A DNA stretch of 64,000 bases from Thermaerobacillus caldiproteolyticus (GTDB lineage: Bacteria; Bacillota; Bacilli; Bacillales; Anoxybacillaceae): assembly GCF_013761245.1 (NCBI RefSeq), contig NZ_JACDUT010000001.1:434001-498000 (forward strand), given 5' to 3'. A program made the translations under genes and the position numbers. The notes beneath the pieces are model-generated. The model searched no databases and had not been told where the DNA came from. It worked only from the letters and a program-made list of their open reading frames with translations. Below, one piece after another: positions 1 to 7,804 of the stretch (position 1 is the first letter of the stretch; the number at the start of each line of letters is the position of its first letter).

Positions 1-634
1 TTCCTTCAAGAGCCCCAACGTATCCAGGCGGCGTATAAAGAACACCATTCTTGACGATAAACACATTGTCACCCGATCCTTCTGCCACATATCCTTGATC
101 ATTTAACATTAACGCCTCGCTCACATTTGCCAAATGTGCCTCAATTCTTACAAGGATGTTATTTAAATAGTTCAGCGATTTGACTTTTGGACTGAGAACG
201 TCTGAACGGTTTCTTCTTGTTGGTACTGTCACCACTTCAATTCCTGTTTCATATAAATGTTTTGGGAAGATTGCCAATGGCTCGACAATGACAACAACTT
301 GAGGTTTCTGACATTTGTACGGATCAAGTCCTAAATCACCGATACCTCTTGAGATAACAACGCGAATATATGCGTCTTGAAACTGATTTTTTTGAACAGC
401 TTGAACAATGATGTCCGTCATCTCTTCTTTTGAGTAAGGAATTGTTAATAAAATTGATTTAGCGGAATTATAAAGGCGGTCAATATGCTCTTGCAGACGA
501 AAAACATTGCCGCTATAGACACGAATTCCCTCGAACACTCCATCTCCATACAAAAAACCATGATCATATACAGAAATTTTGGCGTTTTCTTTTGTGACAA
601 ATTCACTGTTTAAAAAAATCCATTGTTCACTCAA
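1..634 (-). CDS. ilvE: Branched-chain amino acid aminotransferase, 3'-truncated by window edge
   Basis: PLP-dependent transaminase of the last step of Leu/Ile/Val synthesis. The reverse strand reads from a TTG start at 634 (preceded by AGAGGGG) as MSEQWIFLNSEF, then YDHGFLYGDGVFEGIR, and later KSLNYLNNILVRIEA and LMLNDQGYVAEGSGDNVF. These are class-IV aminotransferase signatures, with the PLP lysine in the SLNYLNN block. About 211 codons are present before the edge, roughly 70% of the usual 300 residues. The family is clear; the isozyme name is by similarity. Confidence 0.9.
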   Translation of the reverse strand, partial: MSEQWIFLNSEFVTKENAKISVYDHGFLYGDGVFEGIRVYSGNVFRLQEHIDRLYNSAKSILLTIPYSKEEMTDIIVQAVQKNQFQDAYIRVVISRGIGDLGLDPYKCQKPQVVVIVEPLAIFPKHLYETGIEVVTVPTRRNRSDVLSPKVKSLNYLNNILVRIEAHLANVSEALMLNDQGYVAEGSGDNVFIVKNGVLYTPPGYVGALEG

Positions 635-713
635 CGTTTTTCCCCTCTTCCCTTGCTAAGTGAGCCCTCTTTGTGGGTGTACTGTTTTTATTCTTTTGAT
701 TTATTTGAAAATT

Positions 714-742
714 ATAATAATCCCAAAACAAAGGAGAGTCAA
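714..742 (-). promoter_or_regulatory. SigA-type promoter of ilvE
   Basis: On the minus strand, TTGACT (737-742) is separated by 17 bases from TATTAT (714-719), about 80 bases ahead of the ilvE start. I see no T-box or other riboswitch in the short leader. The remaining 743-865 stretch shows no gene. Confidence 0.6.
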
Positions 743-865
743 TACTATTTTTTGAATATTTAGATTCGTTAGACTATTTGTATACGCTTACATTACGATG
801 AAATCAAGAGATGAGCTAGCGAGAAAATTTTTTATGAAAAGGGGAAGCAACATTAAAAGATCTAA

Positions 866-908
866 TAAAAAAGCCTTTCTTTCCTAAGTAAGGAAAGAAA
901 GGCTTTAA
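866..908 (-). terminator. Intrinsic terminator after tRNA-Arg
   Basis: The 14-base arms AAGCCTTTCTTTCC and GGAAAGAAAGGCTT form a hairpin with a short loop, followed on the minus strand by a T-run. It lies just past the tRNA 3' end. Confidence 0.85.
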
Positions 909-909
909 G

Positions 910-983
910 CGTCCCAGGAGAGATTCGAACTCCCGACCGACGGCTTAGAAGGCCGCTGCTCTATCCAGCTGAGCTACTGGGAC
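910..983 (-). tRNA. tRNA-Arg, anticodon UCU
   Basis: The minus-strand sequence folds as a full cloverleaf. The acceptor arms are GTCCCAG and CTGGGAC, the D arm is GCTC..GAGC, the anticodon loop is CTTCTAA with TCT, and the T arm contains TTCGAAT. The discriminator base is G and CCA is not encoded. It is a single tRNA gene between ilvE and ysnB with its own terminator. Confidence 0.95.
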
Positions 984-1077
984 ATGATATTCAATTTACG
1001 AAGTAGTCTCACCGCATTTCGTCCCGCTTCCTCTCAGAAAGATGATTCAAGAAGCAGTTTAAGCGGTACGATGTAGC

Positions 1078-1130
1078 TATCTCTCAGGGAGGGGATTCGA
1101 TCGTGCTTTATCCAGATGAGTTACTACGAC
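1078..1130 (-). pseudogene. Decayed tRNA-like remnant upstream of tRNA-Arg
   Basis: Read on the minus strand, the first 27 bases match the 5' part of the neighbouring tRNA-Arg at about 22 positions (GTCGTAGTAACTCATCTGGA, then TAAAGCA). The sequence then jumps straight to a T-arm-like GATCGAATCCC. The anticodon arm is missing and the acceptor arms no longer pair. It looks like a partial duplicate or an old second tRNA gene. Function is very unlikely. Confidence 0.6.
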
Positions 1131-1209
1131 GTTCCAAAGACATTTTTTATTATAGGGGAGCATCTCTATAAAGTCAAGATATAAAAAGGAGCGAGAGGTC
1201 ATTTCTCGC

Positions 1210-1719
1210 TCAAAATGTGAATGATTTTGTTAAGGATGATACTTCTTGTCCATTGATGTCGTAAAATTGCACCGTTGCCTGTCCGTTGTCCATTTGCAAC
1301 AAAGCATATGTTTTTTCTTTTCTCATCCGCGGCAGGGCAATGCTCCCAGGGTTAATGAAGAGAATATCATGAATCATCTCTGCCCCTGCAATATGGGAAT
1401 GCCCAAAACAAACAACTTTTGCTCCCGTTTCTTGAGCACGATAATATAGGTTCATAAGCGTCATTTTTACATTATAAAGATGACCATGCGTAATAAAAAA
1501 GCGAACCCCTTGAATCTCTTCTATGCGTTCTTTTGGAAATTCGGTGGTAAAATCACAATTACCTCGAACATACAAAAAACTTTCCAATTCTGCGCAATCT
1601 GCTGGTAGTTCGGAATCACCACAATGAATCAATGCGTCTACTTCGTTATGATATCGTTGTTTGATTTCGATTAACTCTTTGGTCAATCCATGGCTATCGC
1701 TTGCAATGAGCACTTTCAT
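1210..1719 (-). CDS. ysnB: YfcE/MJ0936-type metallophosphoesterase YsnB
   Basis: This 169-residue protein carries calcineurin-like phosphoesterase motifs in order: SDSHG (residues 7-11), HCGD (about 33-36), GNCD (about 53-56), THGH (about 77-80), and GHSH near residue 106. The Asp, His and Asn residues of these motifs bind the two metals. The family hydrolyses phosphodiesters, but the natural substrate is uncertain. It is the last gene of rph-rdgB-ysnB and starts 6 bases after the rdgB stop, as in B. subtilis. Confidence 0.88.
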   Translation of the reverse strand: MKVLIASDSHGLTKELIEIKQRYHNEVDALIHCGDSELPADCAELESFLYVRGNCDFTTEFPKERIEEIQGVRFFITHGHLYNVKMTLMNLYYRAQETGAKVVCFGHSHIAGAEMIHDILFINPGSIALPRMRKEKTYALLQMDNGQATVQFYDINGQEVSSLTKSFTF

Positions 1720-1725
1720 TTCTCT

Positions 1726-2331
1726 TTACTCCCCGTTATTGATAATTTCATTCCACTGCTTTTCTAGTTTAGCTAGAGCATTGGCGCGATGGCTAATTCC
1801 GTTCTTTTCTTCCTTTGTCAATTCCGCCATCGTTTTTCCTTTTTGCGGAACATAAAAAATTGGATCGTATCCAAATCCATTTTCTCCTCTTGGCTCTTCT
1901 GTAATATATCCTTCACACGTTCCCTCAACTACGACAGTGCGACGGTGAGGCATGGCTACAGCTAGCGCACAATGGAAGCGAGCCGTTCTCTTTTCCAACG
2001 GAACTTCTTTGAGCTCCTCTAATACTTTGGCAATGTTGGCTTGATCATCTTTTTCCTCGCCAGCATAGCGTGCCGAATACACCCCAGGTCTTCCGCCAAG
2101 CGCATCAATCGATAATCCAGAATCATCCGCAATGACCATTGTATGAAAATACTCTGCCATCGTTTCCGCTTTTAATATCGCGTTTTCGGCGAATGTATGT
2201 CCCGTTTCTTCCACATCCGGACAATGAGGAAAATCTAATAAAGACTTTACCTCAACTCCTTTTTTCGCAAGTAATGTTTGAAATTCCTTTGCTTTTCCCG
2301 CATTTTTCGTCGCAATAATGACTTCTTTCAT
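1726..2331 (-). CDS. rdgB: RdgB/HAM1 non-canonical purine NTP pyrophosphatase
   Basis: It hydrolyses ITP, dITP and XTP to monophosphates and so keeps deaminated purines out of nucleic acids. The 201 residues show the family blocks [11 protein letters not shown] at the N-terminus, [20 protein letters not shown] near 69-88, FGYDPIF, and a C-terminal SHRANAL. Its ATG overlaps the rph stop by 4 bases (ATGA), so translation is probably coupled. The B. subtilis equivalent is ysnA. Confidence 0.93.
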   Translation of the reverse strand: MKEVIIATKNAGKAKEFQTLLAKKGVEVKSLLDFPHCPDVEETGHTFAENAILKAETMAEYFHTMVIADDSGLSIDALGGRPGVYSARYAGEEKDDQANIAKVLEELKEVPLEKRTARFHCALAVAMPHRRTVVVEGTCEGYITEEPRGENGFGYDPIFYVPQKGKTMAELTKEEKNGISHRANALAKLEKQWNEIINNGE

Positions 2332-3101
2332 GCTTCTTTCACTCTCTCCTCTGTGCTCATTTTGGCACCAATTTGTTCTGCTAATGATCCCAATATTTCC
2401 TTTTGAATATCGATAAGTTGTCGAATTCCTAGTTCTGCTGTCTCTAATAGCTCGTTTAATTGCTCGCGTGAAAACGTTGCTTCTTCTCCTGTTCCTTGAA
2501 TTTCAACAAAATGGCCTGCCCCCGTCATGACGACGTTCATATCTACTTCTGCTTGCGAATCTTCAGCATAATTTAAATCAAGAATGACACCGTGTTGCGG
2601 ATCGATTCCCACTGATGTAGCAGCAAGAAAATCGGTAACAGGAATCTCCGCCAATCGTTTTTCTTCTACCAATTTTGCAAACGCTAGTACCATCGCAACA
2701 AATGCTCCCGTAATCGATGCTGTACGCGTACCACCATCCGCTTGAATAACATCACAATCAATCCAGATCGTCTTTTCTCCAAGTTTTTCTAAATCTACGA
2801 CAGAACGAAGCACCCTACCAATAAGACGCTGAATTTCCATCGTGCGTCCAGAAACTTTCCCTTTGCTTGATTCACGTACATTTCGTTGCTCTGTGGCACG
2901 TGGTAACATCGCATATTCGGCAGTAATCCATCCTTTTCCCCCACCGCGCATAAATGGCGGCACTTTATCATCAATGCTCGCCGTACAAATGACCTTTGTA
3001 TCCCCAACCGTAATAAACACAGAGCCTTCTGCATGTTTAATAAAATGCGTTTCAATATGTACTGGCCGCAGCTGTTTGTTTTCTCTTCCATCGACTCTCA
3101 T
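2328..3101 (-). CDS. rph: Ribonuclease PH
   Basis: Phosphorolytic 3'-5' exoribonuclease that trims the 3' ends of tRNA precursors. The 257 residues contain the Arg-rich strand around [19 protein letters not shown], the phosphate-binding TGGTR-like [12 protein letters not shown], and [20 protein letters not shown] with the conserved acidic metal ligands. Length matches the family, with a short C-terminal extension. The ATG is preceded by AAGGGGG. It heads a three-gene unit with rdgB and ysnB. Confidence 0.95.
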   Translation of the reverse strand: MRVDGRENKQLRPVHIETHFIKHAEGSVFITVGDTKVICTASIDDKVPPFMRGGGKGWITAEYAMLPRATEQRNVRESSKGKVSGRTMEIQRLIGRVLRSVVDLEKLGEKTIWIDCDVIQADGGTRTASITGAFVAMVLAFAKLVEEKRLAEIPVTDFLAATSVGIDPQHGVILDLNYAEDSQAEVDMNVVMTGAGHFVEIQGTGEEATFSREQLNELLETAELGIRQLIDIQKEILGSLAEQIGAKMSTEERVKEA

Positions 3102-3138
3102 GAAAAAGCCCCCTTAATGAAGTGCACAATATAAATAG

Positions 3139-3175
3139 AAAGAGGTGGCGTGATAGCCTACCTCTTTTTATATCA
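3139..3175 (-). terminator. Hairpin between gerM and rph
   Basis: The arms AAAGAGGT and ACCTCTTT pair around an extended GGC/GCC stem. On the minus strand the hairpin follows the gerM stop and is followed by TTTCTATTTATA. The opposite strand also carries a T-run. Confidence 0.6.
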
Positions 3176-3185
3176 TAGTATAGCA

Positions 3186-4274
3186 TTAAAAACTACCTGT
3201 ATTCACATTTTCTGGTCTTGTCACCGGCTCGGAAAGTGCTTTTCCGTCTTCTTTCACAAGATTCGCTTTGCCGTTGACGGTAATCGCCACACTTTCAACA
3301 CCTTTTTGTTCAGTGAGTGAAAGAACAAGTGAATTTAAAACATGATCGGAAATGACATTTTTCTTATTGCTTCCGTAAATGGCATCGTTAAAGTTCAACG
3401 TAACTTTACCATCTTCGTATTTTGGCTTTCCTACTAATTGTACATCCGGTTGAAAATCGCTCACAAGTCCATCTCCATAACTCGGCCCCTTAATCAACTC
3501 ATTGACAACAGCGACAATATCATCTTTTTCTTTATTCGAAACGCGCCGTGTAACCGGCACATAGTAAGTATGTTCCCCTTGTTGCGCCAAAAAATAGACT
3601 GTAACCGGGTGAGTATTCGTAATGTCGACAACTCCGCTTGTATCCATGTTAATTCCATCTTCACGGCTTACGCCATCTTGAATCGGCGTTTTATTCACTG
3701 GCATGACGGTTTGGTCATAACCATTAATGCGAATTTTTACTTTCTTAACATTATCGAATTGCGTTAATGTCCATGTAATGGCTTGCAAAATTTTCTTTTC
3801 ATCTTCCGGTTTATAATTAGCAAACTCCGGGGAAAAATCAGCAATAATGGTCCCATCTTTTTCAAGCTTGACTCCCAGTACTCGCGTATCCGCCGGTAGT
3901 ACGGCTCGGAACCCGTTCGGTAATAGTTCAGAAACAGGTCCACCTTCGACCAAATATTCTAACGCTTGTTTTGCAACGGCATCTGTTTTCGGTAACTCAA
4001 GTGTTTGTGGAACAACGAAGCCGTTTTTATCAATTAAATACAGCTCTCGTTTGACAGTCTCGGTCGCTTTTTGTTCTTCTTTTACCTCCCCTGTGCGGTC
4101 TCCCTGTTTTCCAGTTGATTGCTGCAGCGATTTTCCGTCTTCTAAATAGCTGACATCCTGTGGTGGGTCAATCTCTTTCACTGCCTTATCTTTTCCAAAC
4201 AATCCGCAGCCGCTAAGCAATATCGCTGAAGTAATTACAGATGCTGCAAGTTTTAACGTTCGGCGATTGAACAT
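3186..4274 (-). CDS. gerM: Spore germination/sporulation lipoprotein GerM
   Basis: Envelope lipoprotein with two GerMN domains (about residues 80-195 and 225-340), needed in B. subtilis for sporulation and for cortex hydrolysis during germination. The N-terminus is a lipoprotein signal with KR-rich start, hydrophobic core and lipobox LLSGC (Cys23). The two domains are separated by a linker near residues 195-220. At 362 residues it matches the B. subtilis protein closely. It stands alone, with terminators on both sides. Confidence 0.92.
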   Translation of the reverse strand: MFNRRTLKLAASVITSAILLSGCGLFGKDKAVKEIDPPQDVSYLEDGKSLQQSTGKQGDRTGEVKEEQKATETVKRELYLIDKNGFVVPQTLELPKTDAVAKQALEYLVEGGPVSELLPNGFRAVLPADTRVLGVKLEKDGTIIADFSPEFANYKPEDEKKILQAITWTLTQFDNVKKVKIRINGYDQTVMPVNKTPIQDGVSREDGINMDTSGVVDITNTHPVTVYFLAQQGEHTYYVPVTRRVSNKEKDDIVAVVNELIKGPSYGDGLVSDFQPDVQLVGKPKYEDGKVTLNFNDAIYGSNKKNVISDHVLNSLVLSLTEQKGVESVAITVNGKANLVKEDGKALSEPVTRPENVNTGSF

Positions 4275-4337
4275 GGCCTTTCCCTCCTACTTATGGTTTG
4301 TACTACTATGTATACGAGCCTTTTAGAAAAATAGAAT

Positions 4338-4375
4338 AAAAAAATCCTTCAGCTAAATTGCTGAAGGATTTTTTT
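4338..4375 (-). terminator. Terminator of racE
   Basis: The 10-base arms ATCCTTCAGC and GCTGAAGGAT (4344-4353 and 4360-4369) enclose a TAAATT loop, with A-runs and T-runs on both sides. It sits just after the racE stop in minus orientation and could work both ways. Confidence 0.88.
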
Positions 4376-5168
4376 ACAGTTCGATCGTTTTGACATTTTC
4401 GATTGGTTTTCTAAACCATTTTGAAGCAATTTTTTGAAACAATTCTTTTGGCCCTGTTGTTAAGAAGAGATGCTCGTTATATCGCTTTCCTGTATGCAGC
4501 AAATGACTATGGTGCAAAATCGCGCTTACCTCGCGGGCCGTTTCATCACCGGAACAAATTAATTTGACCTTTTTTCCCATGTACTCTTTAATTAATGGAC
4601 TTAATAATGGGTAGTGAGTACATCCTAAAATAAGAACATCAATGTCGCTTGATTTTAAAGGTTCAAGCGATTCGGCAACAATTTCTTTTGCCTCGTCCCC
4701 TTCGAAATTTCCGCTCTCTACAAGCGGAACAAATTTCGGACAAGCTAAACTTTCAACATGAACTCGATTGTTGATAGATTTGAGCGCTTTTTCGTATGCT
4801 CCGCTTTTCACTGTACCAATCGTACCAATAACACCGATATGCTCGTTTTTCGTCATTTTTAATGCTGCCCGCGCTCCTGGATGCACCACACCTAACACAG
4901 GAATATCCAATTGTTCACGAATCTCTTCTAACACAACGGCCGTAGCCGTATTACAAGCGATAACGAGCATTTTGATGTCGTATTGTAATAAATAATTCGT
5001 CATTTCCCATGTAAACTGACGAATCTCTTCTTCTGGACGCGGACCATATGGACAACGTGCTGTGTCTCCTAGATAAACAATTTGTTCCTTTGGCAACTGC
5101 CGCATAATTTCTTTTGCAACAGTAAGTCCTCCAACTCCTGAATCAATAACACCAATTGGTCTTTCCAA
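4374..5168 (-). CDS. racE: Glutamate racemase RacE
   Basis: It interconverts L- and D-glutamate and supplies D-Glu for peptidoglycan, in the cytoplasm. The two catalytic cysteines are Cys72 (ACNTATA) and Cys183 (GCTHYP). The N-terminal IDSGVGGL block holds the conserved Asp9/Ser10. The 264-residue length is typical. It follows the MarR-like gene ysmB by 20 bases, as in B. subtilis, and the two probably share a transcript. Confidence 0.95.
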   Translation of the reverse strand: MERPIGVIDSGVGGLTVAKEIMRQLPKEQIVYLGDTARCPYGPRPEEEIRQFTWEMTNYLLQYDIKMLVIACNTATAVVLEEIREQLDIPVLGVVHPGARAALKMTKNEHIGVIGTIGTVKSGAYEKALKSINNRVHVESLACPKFVPLVESGNFEGDEAKEIVAESLEPLKSSDIDVLILGCTHYPLLSPLIKEYMGKKVKLICSGDETAREVSAILHHSHLLHTGKRYNEHLFLTTGPKELFQKIASKWFRKPIENVKTIEL

Positions 5169-5188
5169 GTGATCGCCTCATTCTTTCT

Positions 5189-5575
5189 TCATTTCTTGAT
5201 GTAATTTTTTAAGCTTTTTTCTAAAAAGACAATCTCTTCTTCCGAAAAACTTTCCAGTACTTGTGCTAAATCATGTTGTCGCTTTTTAATGACTTCCTCA
5301 ATAATTCGTTCACCTTCTTCAAGAAGATGAATTCGCACCACCCGTCGATCATGTTTGTCTCTGACTCTTGCTACTAATCCATTTTTCTCCATTCGATCCA
5401 CTAAGTCAGTTGTTGTACTGCATGCCAAATACATTTTGTTCGATAATTCACCGACAGTCAAGTCCCCTTCTTCTAACAGCCACTGTAAGGCAACAAATTG
5501 AGGGGGAGTAATCGGATATTGCGTTAGAATCTCTCGTCCTCTCTGCTTTAACTCTGCAGCGATAAAACGCAGCAA
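5189..5575 (-). CDS. ysmB: MarR-family regulator YsmB, 5' end apparently frameshifted
   Basis: Winged-helix regulator of the MarR family. The DNA-binding part is around TVGELSNKMYLACSTTTDLVDR, with the wing ARVRDKHDRRVVRI. The frame begins with MLRFIAAEL at a TTG (5573-5575) that has no good ribosome site. A well-placed GGGGAG plus ATG lies upstream at 5620-5622, in another frame, and reads MSSQFGRKAAVVELK. That fits the expected family N-terminus if one base is restored at the A5 run 5576-5580. Either the gene is frameshifted, the assembly has an indel, or translation starts at the TTG. Target genes are unknown. Confidence 0.75.
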   Translation of the reverse strand: MLRFIAAELKQRGREILTQYPITPPQFVALQWLLEEGDLTVGELSNKMYLACSTTTDLVDRMEKNGLVARVRDKHDRRVVRIHLLEEGERIIEEVIKKRQHDLAQVLESFSEEEIVFLEKSLKNYIKK

Positions 5576-5653
5576 TTTTTCAACTCTACAACAGCAGCTT
5601 TTCGCCCAAATTGGGATGACATACGATCTCCCCTATAACCGCGCACGCATTTA

Positions 5654-6030
5654 TTATTGTTTACTTTTTTTTATGAAAATGCAAGCAACATGCACTATCT
5701 TCATTTTACTACACTTTGCTGCATAATCAATGACAAGAGAGCAAGCTCCAAGTGTTCTCCTCTCTAGAGAGAAGGTTAGAGAACTGACCGCAGAGCCAGA
5801 CCAAACGACAGAGCGAAGCGATTTTCCAGATACTGCGCCTGCAATGCCTCGGCCCATGTCAGCGAAGAAGTTGATTCAAGCAGTTGACACGTTGGCAACT
5901 GAGCTAAACTGTTCTTCTCAAAAAAAGAAAGATATACATTCTGATATGACAAAAAGCAAAGACCCAATGGCCTTTATCTGCGCATACATGGAGCGTAACA
6001 TTTCAGCCTTCTACTCCCCTGCATAAGTAG
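5654..6030 (+). other. Intergenic stretch with a doubtful 98-codon ORF
   Basis: Between ysmB and gerE a plus-strand frame runs 5730-6026 (98 codons). It reads as a polar, helical protein with SAKKLIQAVDTLATELN in the middle. No Shine-Dalgarno site precedes its ATG, I recognise no family, and the syntenic B. subtilis interval has no gene here. It may be a relic or chance. Confidence 0.25.
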
Positions 6031-6120
6031 ATCACTAACTATTTAACTTTAATGAAATCATTGACAAATTAAAACATGCCTTCATTCATTAACAAAATTT
6101 TTGCGGCTTGATCAGTTAAC

Positions 6121-6164
6121 AATAATAAACCGGCTACCTTAAAAGTAAGGTTAGCCGGCATTTC
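6121..6164 (-). terminator. Terminator of gerE
   Basis: GCCGGCTAACCTTAC pairs with the GTAAGGTAGCCGG-type arm directly after the gerE stop. The minus strand then reads TTTATTATTG. Confidence 0.75.
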
Positions 6165-6389
6165 CTATAGTTCAAGTTCCCCCATTCGAAGCAATTCAAT
6201 GACCGCTTGTGAGCGCCCCTTCACTCCGAGCTTTTGCATTGCGTTCGAAATGTGGTTACGAACTGTTTTTTCACTAATAAACAGTTCACTTGCAATCTCT
6301 TTCGTTGTTTTATCTTGAACTAATAATTCAAACACTTCTCTTTCTCTTTTTGTGAGTAACGGCTTTGATTGAAATGATTTCTCCTTCAA
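6165..6389 (-). CDS. gerE: Late mother-cell transcription factor GerE
   Basis: DNA-binding regulator of SigK-dependent coat genes late in sporulation. The 74 residues are essentially one LuxR-type helix-turn-helix: [44 protein letters not shown]. The start is a TTG at 6387-6389 behind a strong AAGGAGGG. A SigK-type promoter lies upstream (6449-6476), fitting its known control. It is monocistronic. Confidence 0.96.
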   Translation of the reverse strand: MKEKSFQSKPLLTKREREVFELLVQDKTTKEIASELFISEKTVRNHISNAMQKLGVKGRSQAVIELLRMGELEL

Positions 6390-6394
6390 TTATT

Positions 6395-6473
6395 GTAACC
6401 CTCCTTGCTTTAGCCAGACCTGAACAACCGGATGGGTATTATTCACCATATAGTATGTAAAACGGAGGGTTAC
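6395..6473. repeat. 10-bp perfect inverted repeat around the gerE promoter
   Basis: GTAACCCTCC (6395-6404) and GGAGGGTTAC (6464-6473) are exact inverse complements 59 bases apart. One arm covers the gerE ribosome-binding site. The other lies in the spacer just upstream of the -10 element. Confidence 0.6.
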
Positions 6474-6476
6474 GGT
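6449..6476 (-). promoter_or_regulatory. SigK-type promoter of gerE
   Basis: The minus strand reads ACC (6474-6476), 16 bases, then CATACTATA (6449-6457). This matches the SigK pattern AC plus CATAnnnTA at standard spacing. GerE being under SigK is established in B. subtilis. Confidence 0.75.
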
Positions 6477-6517
6477 GACAGCAATTCGCTTATCTACTAG
6501 AAAAATAGGTACTTTAT

Positions 6518-6985
6518 CTAAAAAAACGAAACGACTTGTGACTGCTGTAATCGTTGTCTCATCTCTTCATTCCATGGAACACTTCTTCCCGTTCTTTTGT
6601 TAATTTGCACAAGCGCTCCTCGACCGACAAACACAATCTCTTTGTTGTCTCTTTTCGCCATATAATGAAAATCGACCGATGAACGACCGATTTGGTGCAC
6701 TTTCACGTATACGTAAAGCTCATCATTAAAAAAGACTTGCTGTAAAAAGTCGCACTTTAGATCAGCGACTACTGGAATTTCTTCCGATTGTGCACTTGTC
6801 CATTGCCCCATAAAACCGATACGTTTTAAAAATTCAGTTCGTACCTCTTCAAAATAAATAAATGGGACTGTATTGTTTAAATGACCAAACATATCTGTTT
6901 CGCAAAAGCGCACTTTGATACGATGAAAAAAGGTAAAGGATTGCTGCCATTCTTCCATGTTACCAATATAATCAATGTTCTTCAT
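6518..6985 (-). CDS. ysmA: Hotdog-fold acyl-CoA thioesterase YsmA
   Basis: Thioesterase of the 4-hydroxybenzoyl-CoA thioesterase-like hotdog family; the acyl-CoA substrate is unknown. The motif VRFCETDMFGHLNNTVPF near the N-terminus holds the catalytic-type Asp. The ATG at 6983-6985 (155 residues) was chosen because AGGGGG precedes it. A longer frame to 7015 would begin inside the sdhB terminator hairpin and is rejected. It sits between gerE and sdhB, as in B. subtilis. Confidence 0.8.
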   Translation of the reverse strand: MKNIDYIGNMEEWQQSFTFFHRIKVRFCETDMFGHLNNTVPFIYFEEVRTEFLKRIGFMGQWTSAQSEEIPVVADLKCDFLQQVFFNDELYVYVKVHQIGRSSVDFHYMAKRDNKEIVFVGRGALVQINKRTGRSVPWNEEMRQRLQQSQVVSFF

Positions 6986-7000
6986 TGAATTCCCCCTAAC

Positions 7001-7034
7001 AAAAATCCTCTTCATGGGAGCCCATGAAGAGGAT
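7001..7034 (-). terminator. Terminator of sdhCAB
   Basis: Perfect 14-base arms ATCCTCTTCATGGG and CCCATGAAGAGGAT (7005-7018 and 7021-7034) with a 2-base gap are followed on the minus strand by TTTTTG. It lies 7 bases after the sdhB stop. Confidence 0.92.
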
Positions 7035-7040
7035 CAGTAG

Positions 7041-7802
7041 TTATACCTCGTCGCTTCCGAAGAAGTTGCGGAACATTTGGATCGTTGCTTCACGGTTTAA
7101 TGCGGCAATTGATGTCGTTAATGGAATGCCTTTTGGACAAGATTGGACGCAGTTTTGCGAATTACCGCAGTTCGCAAGACCACCATCTCCCATAATGGCT
7201 TGTAACCGTTCCGCCTTATGCATCGCTCCTGTCGGATGAGCATTGAACAACCGTACCTGAGAAAGCGGTGCTGGACCGATAAAGTTCGATTTGCTGTTGA
7301 CATTCGGGCATGCTTCCAAACAAACTCCGCATGTCATACATTTAGAGAGTTCATACGACCATTGTCGTTTCCGTTCCGGCATGCGTGGACCAGGACCTAA
7401 ATCGTACGTTCCGTCAATCGGAATCCATGCTTTCACTTTCTTCAATGAATCAAACATACGGCTGCGGTCCACTTGAAGGTCGCGAATTACCGGAAATGTC
7501 CGCATTGGCTCTAGACGAATCGGCTGTTCTAATTTATCGATAAGGGCTGTACAGGATTGGCGTGGTTTCCCGTTAATGACCATCGAACAAGCTCCGCAGA
7601 CTTCTTCCAGACAGTTCATGTCCCAAGTAACCGGGGTCGTTTTTTCTCCTTTAGCATTTACCGGATTGCGACGAATTTCCATAAGCGCAGAAATGATGTT
7701 CATATTCGGACGATACGGAATTTCGAATTCCTCTTCGTATGGCGCAGAATCAGGACGATCTTGTCGAGTGATAATGAGGCGAATCGTTTTTTTCTCGCTC
7801 AT
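7041..7802 (-). CDS. sdhB: Succinate dehydrogenase iron-sulfur subunit
   Basis: Subunit of membrane complex II that carries electrons from FAD to the quinone site. The N-terminal ferredoxin-like domain has CLEEVCGACS and a later QSC for the 2Fe-2S cluster. The C-terminal domain has CMTCGVCLEACP and CGNSQNCVQSCPKGIP for the 4Fe-4S and 3Fe-4S clusters. Length is 253 residues. It is the last gene of sdhCAB and starts 2 bases after the sdhA stop. Confidence 0.96.
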   Translation of the reverse strand: MSEKKTIRLIITRQDRPDSAPYEEEFEIPYRPNMNIISALMEIRRNPVNAKGEKTTPVTWDMNCLEEVCGACSMVINGKPRQSCTALIDKLEQPIRLEPMRTFPVIRDLQVDRSRMFDSLKKVKAWIPIDGTYDLGPGPRMPERKRQWSYELSKCMTCGVCLEACPNVNSKSNFIGPAPLSQVRLFNAHPTGAMHKAERLQAIMGDGGLANCGNSQNCVQSCPKGIPLTTSIAALNREATIQMFRNFFGSDEV

Positions 7803-7804
7803 GA

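Noticed and set aside
5730-6026. 98-codon plus-strand ORF as a firm gene
   Set aside because: No Shine-Dalgarno site, no family, and not present in the syntenic interval of B. subtilis. Kept only as a doubtful note.
6983-7015. Upstream start for ysmA at 7015
   Set aside because: That ATG lies in the sdhB terminator hairpin, whereas the ATG at 6985 has AGGGGG at correct spacing.
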